NCBI RefSeq assembly: GCF_964355755.1
Contig: NC_092672.1
Span: 22,068,501 to 22,132,500, forward strand
Source: Antedon mediterranea
Lineage: Eukaryota > Echinodermata > Crinoidea > Comatulida > Antedonidae
DNA length: 64,000 nucleotides
Direction of reading: 5' to 3'
Shown piece after piece: positions 34,272 to 46,200 of this stretch; positions within the stretch are counted from its first letter, which is position 1, and each line of letters opens with the position of its first letter. The notes beneath the pieces are model-generated. The model made no database searches, was not told the origin of the DNA, and was given only the letters and a program-made list of their open reading frames with translations. A program made the translations under genes and the position numbers.

Positions 34272-37200
34272 GTAAAACCTGTTGCTGCCAAATCTTTGTA
34301 CTAGGCCTAGTAGTACTAGCAAAGAACTTATAAAGTTCTTTGGTACTAGGCCTAGCTAGGGTAGGCCTAGACAGCAGAACTTGGTCTGGTCCTAGTTAAT
34401 TAAGTAGAACTAGCCTAGCCTAGTAGGGTTTACGATGAAATCGGTCGCGTCTGAAATCGGTCGCGTTTGAAATCGGTCGCGATAAAATCAACTTCCGGTA
34501 TTTTGTATGGCGCGCCGCTAGAGCTATAATCCTTTTGATGATATCGGTCGCGTTTGAAATCGGTCGCGCTATTTTGTATGGATCGAGCGGGATGCATGCT
34601 AGAACGGGATATACATTTTTCGTTTATATATATTTAATTGATATTTTTTAGGAACTAGATTATTTATGTGGATATTTTTTACTTGGTTAATAAATATTTA
34701 TTATCAATCATTAAATTAATTTTTTTTTTGTATTTCACAGGTCTCGGAGAAGGACTGTATCTTTTCAAAATGACCATTTCTAAACACGTTTAAATATTAT
34801 ATTAGGCATAATGAAATGTTATATTTATTAGGCATATAATAATTTACCTCTATTAATATGTACTGTAATTAATATATTATATAGAGAATATACGTCTGTC
34901 GTGTCTTTTATTACGCAAACAATTACGTAAAAGAGAACAATTTATTTAAAAACAAGAATGTTTACAATATAGCCCGTAAAGCCAGCGTATCCATTTTTAT
35001 ACTTATGCATACTGTGACTGATTATATCATGTCGTTAACAACATACTATTCGATCACCTTATTTTTATTTCTATTTTCTAAGTGTATAATGATTATTGTT
35101 GAGGCAAATCACGTGTATGTTTTTATTTCTAATGTTTAAAATAGTTTTTAGTAAAATGATCATTATATGCGGATGGTTAACAGGCGAGTTACTGAAATAA
35201 ACCCCCGAATAAGCCATATTGGAGATGCGCCTTCTATGATCGTGCAGCTGTTTCCTCTAACAATACGTTATTTTGCTGACGGGGATTCCCCTTTTTAAAA
35301 AACACGCACTAGTAGTGTGTCAAATCATGGAGAAAACACGTACGATCGTTGTCCATGGCGAGGTAAAGATGACGTCTATTACTAATAACCATACATTTGA
35401 AAGGTCTATAGGCCTCCTGCACGTGTCATTACACGGACCAGGCTACTTTAGCGTTACGTTTGGCATCCACTGAATCAGTGGATGACCTATCCCCTCAACA
35501 TGTCAATTGTGGTATAAGTTGACAGGAATAATACTCTGTGGTGTAATAAAAATGCCAGCGTGTTTATTTAGGACTGCAAGTGTTAAGAATAACTTGCTGT
35601 CCATTTTCAACTTCCTCTTACCAATGACCAATAGCAAACAGGCACTGCTTGTCAATCAGGTCCTCACTGACTGGGTATTAACCAATCAATTTACTATTAG
35701 ATAGGTCACTGATTTTATAAAATAGTTTGCGGGAAATTTGATTTCTGACCTTGTACAGGAATAAATACTTTAGTGGTTGTTTATAATAATAATCTAAATA
35801 TTTCTCAATGCTGCTTTATGCAAAGCAATTTAACTAGAACTACAGACACATTAAATAAATACTTTTAAACATGAACAATAGTTTTGTTAGGGAATTGGGA
35901 TGGCCGTGTGATATTCAATTTATTAAATTTAATGGGAAAGTATATATCTTTCACATTTTTGGGAACAAAATGGATTGATAGTCAATCAATCATATTAGTG
36001 TTTCATGTTTTATTCACCTGTTGTTGGGTGGTGGACATCTTGTAGACAATGTACAGCAGCAACAAACATACATAATTGATACAAATAAACACAATTTAAA
36101 TTTGATAACTCTACGCGATTTTATACGAGATAAATGCGTAGACTCGGTCATCAATGACCGTCTACTTGATAATATAAACGACGAGCGTGGAAAAAAATGT
36201 AGCCTACAACAGAACTATTAGAAAGAATTAATCGCAAAAGGGTTTGGCCTAAGCCAGATATACCATGGAGTTCAAATATCCCCCGCCATCCCTCTTGATG
36301 GATTGAGGCGGCAGGCATCAAAGCGATTTTAAAATTGAATGGAAGCGCATCGAAAATAAATAAAAGATCTTTCTCGGAAGATTCATTGTGGAGGAAAATC
36401 TGACTTGCTGCATGCGTTTGCATGGTAGGTAGAAATCAACGTGCCGATAAAAATAAAATAATTAACAAATTCTTATCAGATAGATCTACGTAAACGTGTG
36501 AAGTAGGACTAAAGAGGTCTTATTTACAGTATATCAGTAGGCCTAATATATATTCGTATAAAATATCCTAATTTCCACAACTCAGGATTATGTCCATAAT
36601 GATATCAATAATAAGAATCTGTTATAGGCCTATGCGTAATTTTTTTTTTTATTAAGCCACTAATTTTTCATTATCATACATTAAATTCAATTATACCATA
36701 CACAATTCAGTGATTATTTTACAATTATTTTCTCATTTTCCCAATTGTCTTTTCTCTTACAGGTAATAACGTGGTGCGTGCTTCATGATTGATGGTAAAA
36801 TTAATTTATACCTGTAACAATAGATTATGGCAAGGCGTTTCGGACCGGACGGAGTAGGCCTACTCCTTTAAAGTTGTCATCGGAGGAGAAGATTAGGTGG
36901 AAGAAATGCTTTCCATGGACTGCACCAGAAGTAATTTCTGGTGTCGAAGCCCCATCAGAGCACAGCGCTATTTACGCGTTTGGATACATGTTCAGCCGCA
37001 TATTTACCAAAACGAACAACATAAGAATACGGGAAACTGGCGAGATATGCATGCGGCGGCCGTCACCTGCAGAGCTAGCTTGACCACCACCTTTTATGTA
37101 ATAACGTTAGATCATGAATAATTAAAAATTGAATGAACCCACATAAGAAAAAAAAAGTTAAATGAAACTTTGATGGGTTATACTGTAGATGCAAAAAAGG

Positions 37201-40200
37201 ATAATCTGTTGGAAATAAATTTTGTAAACATTTAAATAGCAAAAAAATCAATGTTAAAGGATGAGGAAAATATAATGTTAACAGTAAAAAGTTAGTAAGT
37301 AATTAGTATAACAGAGAATATGCATTGTTTAAATGAAAATATGTTTGCATAGATAAATCCAAAGAAAAATAAAATGGGACAAACCCATGGGATGGATTTA
37401 GTAAACATAAACGTATTATAATTGTATGAAATAAATATGCATGTAGATGAAAAAAAAACAACTATGTAAGAAAAAATTGTTTTGTACAAAAACATTGACT
37501 GGGTACAAAAACGGTGGCAGGGTATAAAAACAGTGGCAGGGTACAAAAACAGTGGCAGAGTACACAAACAGCGACAGGGTACAAAAACGGTGGCAGGGTA
37601 CAAAATCGATGGCAGCTGGGTACAAAAACAGTAGCAGGGTACAAAAACAGTAGCAGGGTACAAAAACAGTAGCAGGGTACAAAAACAGTGGCAGGGTACA
37701 AAAACAGTAGCAGGGTACAAAAACAGTGGCAGGGTACAAAAACGGTGACAGGGTACAAAATAGATGGCAGCTGGGTACAAAAACAGTAGAAGGGTACAAA
37801 AACAGTAGCAGGGTACAAAAACAGTGGCAGGGTACAAAAACGGTGACAGGGTACAAAATAGATGGCAGCTGGGTACAAAAACAGTAACAGGGTACAAAAA
37901 CAGTGGCAGCGTACAAAAACGGTGGCAGGGTACAAAAACGATGGCAGATGGGTACAAAAACAGTGGCAGGGTACAAAAATAGTGGAAGGGTACAAAAACG
38001 GTGGCAGGGTACAAAAACGGTGGCAGGGTACAAAAACGATGGCAGCTGGGTACAAAAAAAGTGGCAGGGTACAAAAACAGTGGCAGGGTACAAAAACGAT
38101 AGCAGCTCGGTACAAAAACAGTGGCAGGGTACAAAAACGGTGGCAGGATACAAAAACGGTGGCAGGGTACAAAAACAGTGGCAGGGTACAAAAACGGTGG
38201 CAGGGTACAAAAACGATGGCAGGGTACAAAAACGATGGCAGCTGGGTACAAAAACAGTGGCAGGGTACAAAAACGGTGGCAGGGTACAAAAACGGTGGCA
38301 GTGTACAAAAACAGCGTCACTAATTTTATACAATAGTTCGCGGGAAATCTGATTGCTGACCTTATACAGGAATAAATACTTAGTGGTTGTGATATTCCAT
38401 TTATTTAATTTAATGGGAAAGTATATCTTTCACAAAATGACTTAAAATATCTTTGTAGGTCAGGCAGTGTTAAAAAGGCTGGAAGGGCCTGGTGGAAGGG
38501 TACAAACAGTGGCAGGGTACAAAAACGATGGCAGCTGGGTACAAAAAAAGTGGCAGGGTACAAAAACAGTGGCAGGGTACAACATTGATGGCAGTTGGGT
38601 ACAAAAATGAGCAGGGTACAAAAACAGTGGAGGGTACAAAAACGGTGGCAGGGTATAAAAACGATAGCAGCTCGGTACAAAACAGTGGCAGGGTACAAAA
38701 ACGGTGGCAGGATACAAAAACGGTGGCAGGGTACAAAAACAGTGGCAGGGTACAAAAACGGTGGCAGGGTACAAAAACGATGGCAGGGTACAAAAACGAT
38801 GGCAGCTGGGTACAAAAACAGTCGCAGGGTACATAAACAGTGGCAAAGTACACAAACAGTGGCAGGGTACAAAAACGGTGGCAGGGTACAAAAAAAGTGG
38901 CAGGGTACAAAAACGGTGGCAGTACAAAATCGATGGCAGCTGGGTACAAAAACGGTGGCAGGGTACAAAAACGATGGCAGATGGGTACAAAAACAGTGGC
39001 AAGGTACAAAAACAGTGGCAAGGTACAAAAATAGTGGCAGGGTACAAAAACGGTGACATGGTACAAAAACGGTATCAGGGTACAAAAACAGAGACAGGGT
39101 ATGACAAGCAGTGGTCTATGGTACAAAAACTTGTGTTGTATACAAAGTGTCTGGGAAAAAAGACGATGACAGTGGTACAAAAACGGTGGCAGGGATACAA
39201 AAACGGTGGCAGGATACAAAAACGGTGGCAGGGTACAAAAACAGTCTCAGGGTACAAAAACGGTGGCAGGGTATAAAAACAGTGGCAGGGTACAAAAACA
39301 GTGGCAGGGTACAAACACGATGGCAGCTGGGTACAAAAACTGGGGCATGGTACAAAAACAGTAGCAGGGTACAAAAACGGTGGCAGGGTACAAAAACAGT
39401 ACAGTAGCAGGGAACAAAAACGGTGTCAGGGTACAAAACAGTGGTCTAGGATACAAAAACTTGTGTTGTATACAAAGTTTCTGGGAAAAAAATAAGATTG
39501 CAGGGATACAAAAACGGTGGCAGGGATCATCAAAACAGTGGCAGGGTACACAAAATTGTGTTGTACTAAAACAGTGGCAGGGTAAAAAACATACACACTT
39601 ATTTGTAGCATTTTACGAAAAAAAGTATCAGAGTATTCATCAACAGAGCTAAACAAATGAAGGAAAGGGTCAGAACATGTGACTCTGGCAGATAACAGAT
39701 AACAATTAACATTACTTTTCAAGAGTGATAAGAAAAAAGGAAACATATTATATTCAATTTGTTAACCTAAATATATCTTTCATTTTTAATTTAAGACAAT
39801 TATTTACATGATGATAAAACTTTTGAATGTGTATTAATTTAAATTGGTTATCATCACTTGGCGTTTATTTTTGTTTATATGTTTATTTTAGGGTTCTTTC
39901 ATAGGTCAATCATTTTTTCCATTAAAACAAAAAAATTGGCTATTTGTAGTTTATTGTATTAATCTTTATGGTTTATTTTACATCATTTATATCTCAATGT
40001 ATATTGAATTATTGTTCTTATCTTTGATTAAATATTAATATTATCTACTGTAGTAGGCCTATAAACATTTTTAAAAATGCTCAACAAAGTCTCAAACCAC
40101 ATAAAATCTAAAAGTTGAAACTGAATATTTAATGGCCCATGAGAATTCTAGGTAGCCTGCGCAAAGGTCATCGAGGCCAAACTTAAGAGAATGACTCAAG

Positions 40201-43200
40201 CTCTTCCATGCGAATCATCTTAGGTTAGACCAACCTCCAGTGGGCAGGACTTGTAGTTAGAACTTGTGGCTCAAATGACACTCCAGGGCAATAAAATCAC
40301 AATAACTTACAAAGCACTGACAGTAATTGCTTGTCAAAACCAAATTGCCTAACCGTAACGCTAACGTAGCCTGGTCCGCGTAATGGTTTTTGTGAAACGA
40401 TCCAATGAGCTATAGATGCTCGACGCGATTATGAGATCATGTTCATTCATTAAGTTTATTTAGCCTTTAAAATCGAAATACATTTAAAACATAGGTAACC
40501 AAATCAAGACACGTGAAAATGTAAGGAGGCAAGGATAAGCAAAAGCAATTAAATCGCTGTAGCTCACAGGCTTGCTTATCCATAATAATTCCGAATAAAG
40601 CACTTTTTCTATAATTTGACAGTATGATTTATACGTATATACGTCGGCGATACTATAGATTTTAATTTGAATATTTTTTATTTTTTTCTTCATTTATAAT
40701 AATCATTTAATGTAAATAATTAAGTAAGTGCAACTCAGTGTCTCGCATTCATACGCCGTTCGTAAATCTAAACGTTTAAATATCAGTGCAGATTACCTCT
40801 TTGAGAATTGTGTCCACCTTTATTATCCATACATTATTATTCTCACATCTATCATCGGCATATTATCTATATATTTTATTAATATCCTAAAACCATACGT
40901 AATTGTTTGCATAATAAAAGACACGACAAACGTATATTCTCTATATAATAAATATTAATTACAGTACATATAAATAGAGGTACATTATTATATGCATAAT
41001 ATAACATTATGCCTAATATAATATTTAAACGTGTTTAGAAATGGCCATTTTGAAAAGACACCGTCCTTCTCCGAGACCTGTGAAATACAAAAAAAAAAAT
41101 TAATTAATGATTAATAATAAATATTTATTAACCAAGTAACAAATATCCACATAAATAATCTAGTTCCTTAAAAATATCAATTAAATCTATATAAACGAAA
41201 AATGTATATCCCGCTCTAGCATGCATCCCGCTCGATCCATACAAAATAGCGCGACCGATTTCAAACGCGACCGATATAATCAAAAGTATAGCTCTAGCGG
41301 CGCGCCATACAAAATACCGGAAGTTGATTTTATCGCGACCGATTTCAAACGCGACCGATTTCAAGCGCGACCGATTTCATCTGACACCCCTAGTAGTGGC
41401 CTGTCTAAACTAACCCTAGCCTACCATAGACGTCATAGCTAGGCCTTTATTTTGGAAATTAGATTTTTGCCGCTGTAGCCATACTGAAAACTTTACATAT
41501 ATGAATTTATGATATAGGCCTTTAGTTAGTCTATTAGGGATCCAGTCAAGTCGCCCCATCGCAAAGTCGCCCCAAAACAAAGTCGCCCCGGCACAGTCGC
41601 CGGATTATCCCTGATTTATAGTTTCGAAAATGTTAATTTAATATGATTTTAAAATTAGTTACCAGAGCCACAATTACGAATCTTTCTTCAACCTACGCGT
41701 GGATACCAGCTCATTTTTTAGGATAATAATAGGCCTAAATGTATAAATGTGTAGTACTAGTAGGCCTTCGTATAGATTTACAGTAGTTAAAACAATTGAA
41801 TAACTGTGTTGTAAGACAATGAGTGTTATAGGCTACTTATTGATCATTTTACATTTATTGACAAGTTATGTACGTGTCTTAATTTTATAATGACTTTTCA
41901 AAATGAAGAAAAAAAAAAGGATTTCATCGCCGATATGATTGTTTTACATGCAGGTATTTTAGTAAAATTTAAAACGCTACATTTTGACCATGGAAAAACC
42001 ATCGTACAGTATCGTGTGCGTGTTTTTTAAAAAGGGGAATCCCCGACGGTCAGCAGAAAGACGTAGCAGCTGTGTGAGGAAACAGATACCAGAAGGCGCA
42101 GCTCCGATTGGTTTCAGAGAATGTTTCAGATGGCGAGTCGCCTTTTATTCAACAGCACAATGATCATTTTACTGAAGAAATTCTTTTCAACCCTTTTGGT
42201 TATAGAACATTCTAATTATCATGCCTAATAAATATCCTCATATCGGGTGTTTATTTAATTTTAAATTAAACAAGACAGTGAAGAGGCACGGAATAATACG
42301 TACACGGACGTACGACGAATAGGCCTACACACACGCACGTCATTATTTACGACATATAGTGGTGATATGATGCAATTTTATAATGGATATAATGATGGGA
42401 TTGCCTTTCCAGGCTTACAATCAATTGTTCATTGTAATACTATGTATATAATAGTAAACTGAATGTTTATAAATAAATTGTTTTACGTAATTTGTTGCAT
42501 ATAAAATAAAAGACACAGACGCAGCCGGGGACGCAGTCTACGTTTCCTATAAAATATTTCACATTTAAATAATTATGTACTGTTAAATGACATTATGCTG
42601 GATAATACTATAATCTTAAACTATGTTTACAAATTGTCATTTTTTAAGGCACGCATCTTTTTCATCATACTGACCTGTAAAATAAAAACAAAAATAAATT
42701 ATTAATATAGCCCTAATAGTAATAATAATAATAAATATTCATCGACCAAAGTAAAATAATCTAGATCGTATAACATCATTTTATCGCGACCAAAATTAAA
42801 CGCGACCGAAAATTTCAAACGCGACTGCTGATATCATCGTAAAACTCCGGCGGGGTTTCCCGTTGTAGTGCGACAACGGCGGTGTAATTACGGGGGTTTC
42901 CCTCTGGTAAGCTAGCACAGTGGCGGATCTAGGGGGGGGTGAATAGGGTGGCTAGCCACCCCCCTTAATTCTCAAAAAAAAAAAGAAAGATGCAACCTAA
43001 TCGCGATTGACCGTCACTAGACGTGGATTAATCTTTTAATTAAGAAGAAGAGTAGGCCTAGCTAGCTAGGCCCTACTAGAGCTAGGGTTAGCATTAATAG
43101 TTCTGTGTAAATAGGCCTACACAGTGAAAGAGCTAAGAGCTCAATTACTATTATGAATTCAAGAGTTTAAAAAGAAAACACGATTTACAATCTTCGGAAA

Positions 43201-46200
43201 ATACCCATTTTCAAAACACACGCACTCCTAAAACTACCAGCGTCACGTTGTCAAGCTCGCTCCTCGTGTGAATGCTGACGTCATCACTCTCCAAAATACA
43301 CCATTTTCCATTGCCTGGTCTGTGTGTGCACAAGCGTTAGCGTGGTATATTTACACCCCTGAGTGGAGTGTAATATCGGGAACTTTTTTCTCGCGCATGA
43401 AAGTTTTTTGTATAATATTATGGTATGCAGTATAAACGATAAAAATAAACGAGAAACATGGTGTTCTTTTATTATTTTATAGGCATAAAATAAACATGAA
43501 ATGTCTTGTATGTACACGGGACGGCCGAAAAAAGTATGTGGCGTATTTGGCGTTTTTTGATTTGTGTTATAGACACGGCGATTACTGCGATCATTGTATA
43601 CCAAATTACATTGAGTTATTCACCCGGCTGTAGGGTATATATATCTCTGAGGTTAACAGACCACCAAAACACGGTACACAACACATGCACTCTATCGAGG
43701 CATTTTCGGAGTACCGCAACCAAATGTTCATTTTGTTTGAAGGTTTTTCGATCAAAGTTTATTATTAGTTCGTCGAAAAAGATCCGTACAGTATTTAGGA
43801 AGGATGTATTTAAATTTACATTATGTAATATTTGTTATTAAGTGTGATGGAAACAGTTTCTCTAGCCTATTAAACAGTGTGTAAGCATCTATTTTTTCAA
43901 AAATTTTCGGAAACTCGGGAGGGGGACACCCCCTCCCAAACCCTCCCCCGCACCTCGTTTGCCACTTTCGTGGCCACCCCCCCCCCCCCTCGTCAGATCC
44001 TAGATCCGCCACTGTAGCACGCTAGTGCGACCGCGGAGTGATTGTCGGGGTTTCCTCTCTGATGATGGGGGGGGGGGGTGCGTGCCGATCGTGTGACCTG
44101 AGACTACATAGCGGGGCTTCCCCTTTTATGCCTACACGCTCCGTGTTTTGTGTATCATTTTTAACGTTTTGGGGCGACTTTGTGATGGGGCGACTTTGCG
44201 ATGGGGCGACTTTGCGATGGGGCGACTGTGTAAGGGGCGACTTTGCGATGGGGCGACTTGATTAGCTATATGTTACTATATATAGGAGTATTTTTATAAT
44301 TTACATGCACAGGTCAAAATTAACAAGTTATGCATTATGATGGTACGGTAGTACTGTAGTTTCCATCATAAGTGCTCCGTTTAAGCACTGAGTGAGTACA
44401 TATTATATGGTATGTAATTTAAATGTGAATGGGAAATAGAGAGAAACAAGCTTCAAATTGGAGCTACTGTATAGTACATATAATATTAATAATAAAATGT
44501 GAATTGTTTGTGTATTATTTTGTAGATTATTAAAAACAAAGGGTGTGACAATGAAGAAGGATTCACAGACGTTCTGAGAGTCGTAAGGAATTGATGTTTT
44601 AATTTATGTAATTATGTTAAGTTATCTGGCTGATAATGGTACAAGTAGCAAAATACAGTTCATGTGTGTGTTGTAGCAGAATACGGTACCTGTGTTCAGA
44701 ATATGGTACATGTGTAGCAGAATACGGTACCTATGTAGCAGAATAGTGTACATGTGTAGCAGAATACGGTACATGTGTGTAGCAGAATACGGCACATGTG
44801 TGTAGCAGAATACGGTACATGTGTAGCAGAATACGGTACATGTGTAGCATAATACGGTACCTGTGTAGCAGAATACGGTACCTGTGTATCAGAATACGGT
44901 ACCTGTGTATCAGAATACGGTACCTGTGTAGCAGAATACAGTACCTGTCTAGCAGAAAATTTTTCCCATAGTGGGACATTCAAATGCAAAACTATATTTT
45001 CTTTATTTTATTTCATACTATTAAACACATGTTATCTCACTAACAATTCATTTCAGGTTAAAACAGAAGTAGAACGTAGAAAATCACTTGGCCGAGATTA
45101 TTTAAAGAGAAAAGAGACAATTTTAAAACATTACACACCACTCCATCAAGAGATATACAAACTACAGGTATGGAATTAAGTAGTAAAAAAATTAAAAGAA
45201 TATTTTACCTGTTAACTACACCTTGCTGATGGAATACAACTATGAATGCATGTCTGATTTTGTAAAGAACAACTATTACAACAAATGTTTAGCTTGACTA
45301 TTTGCCTGACTACAACTGACAAGGACAACTTCCCCCTTTAGTTATATATTTAGTCAAGATATTTAACTAAAAAATTTGAAATAGTTGGAAAATTTTTCAT
45401 CTTTATGGTATTATTTTCTCATTGAAATTGTTGTAGATTTCATTTCTGAGCCTAACATTTCTGAAGTTGGTTGAACATAGCAAGCAGAAAAATGCATCAA
45501 TGCAAAGTTTGATAAAACTCATGAGTACTGAAAAAGGTTTGTTGATAGTTGACCTATTGTAATCAAATTCTATAAAAAAATAGTAAAGGATTCTAACTTA
45601 AATAACTGTACATTGTGAAGCTCATTCTGCCATGGAACAGTAATCGTAAAAGATAAAAATCAAAGCTATACACTAGTATAGCAGGCTTTCCTATATGATT
45701 AAAACTATTTGACGAAAAGGCATATTTCAAACACATTAAAGGAAAAGTTAAGCACACAAAAAATGGCAAAATTACATGTTTTTGCATTGTTATTTTGTGA
45801 ACAATGGATGTTCTATAACTCATTAAAATGGCATTCAAAAACTTGCATATTTACTGTAATTACGTTTTATGTTTCACATTTAACTGTTTTTTTTTTATGT
45901 AGGAGAGCGTATTTACTCTTTTCCAATATTTACTGAAGAGTTTTGTAATTCATTTAAAGAAGAAATAGAACATTTTGAAAACACAGATTTACCAAAAGGA
46001 AGACCAAATACAATGAACAATTATGGCGTAAGTGTGGCTACCGTAAATGCCCTGCTTTGCATAAACTAATCAAAAACCCCACCTCAAATATTAACTCCCC
46101 TACCCCATAGAACATCATTTGGTATAAATGCCCCTCATAAACATGACATGACTTCCATAATCTACAATTGACCAAGCATTGTGATTTTTACTGTATTTTA

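Larger units (their letters stand above)
34434..41381. mobile_element. Element C: 6.9-kb segment bounded by about 490-bp inverted repeats with AAATCGGTCGCG arrays
   Basis: Left arm 34434-34929 and right arm 40895-41381 are about 90% or more alike by eye, in opposite orientation. Both start GATGAAATCGGTCGCG and carry five such repeats. The interior holds the shared GGGGATTCCCC core (35274-35300), a kinase fragment and a 2.1-kb minisatellite, but no transposase. It may be one large non-autonomous element or two facing copies. Confidence 0.75.

Noticed and set aside
37292-39746. Long open frames on both strands (for example 342, 305 and 249 codons)
   Set aside because: They are the 19-20-bp repeat read in all frames; the unit simply has no stop codon.
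43284-43841. 106- and 111-codon overlapping frames
   Set aside because: They lie inside the nested TIR element, on opposite strands, with no transposase motif.
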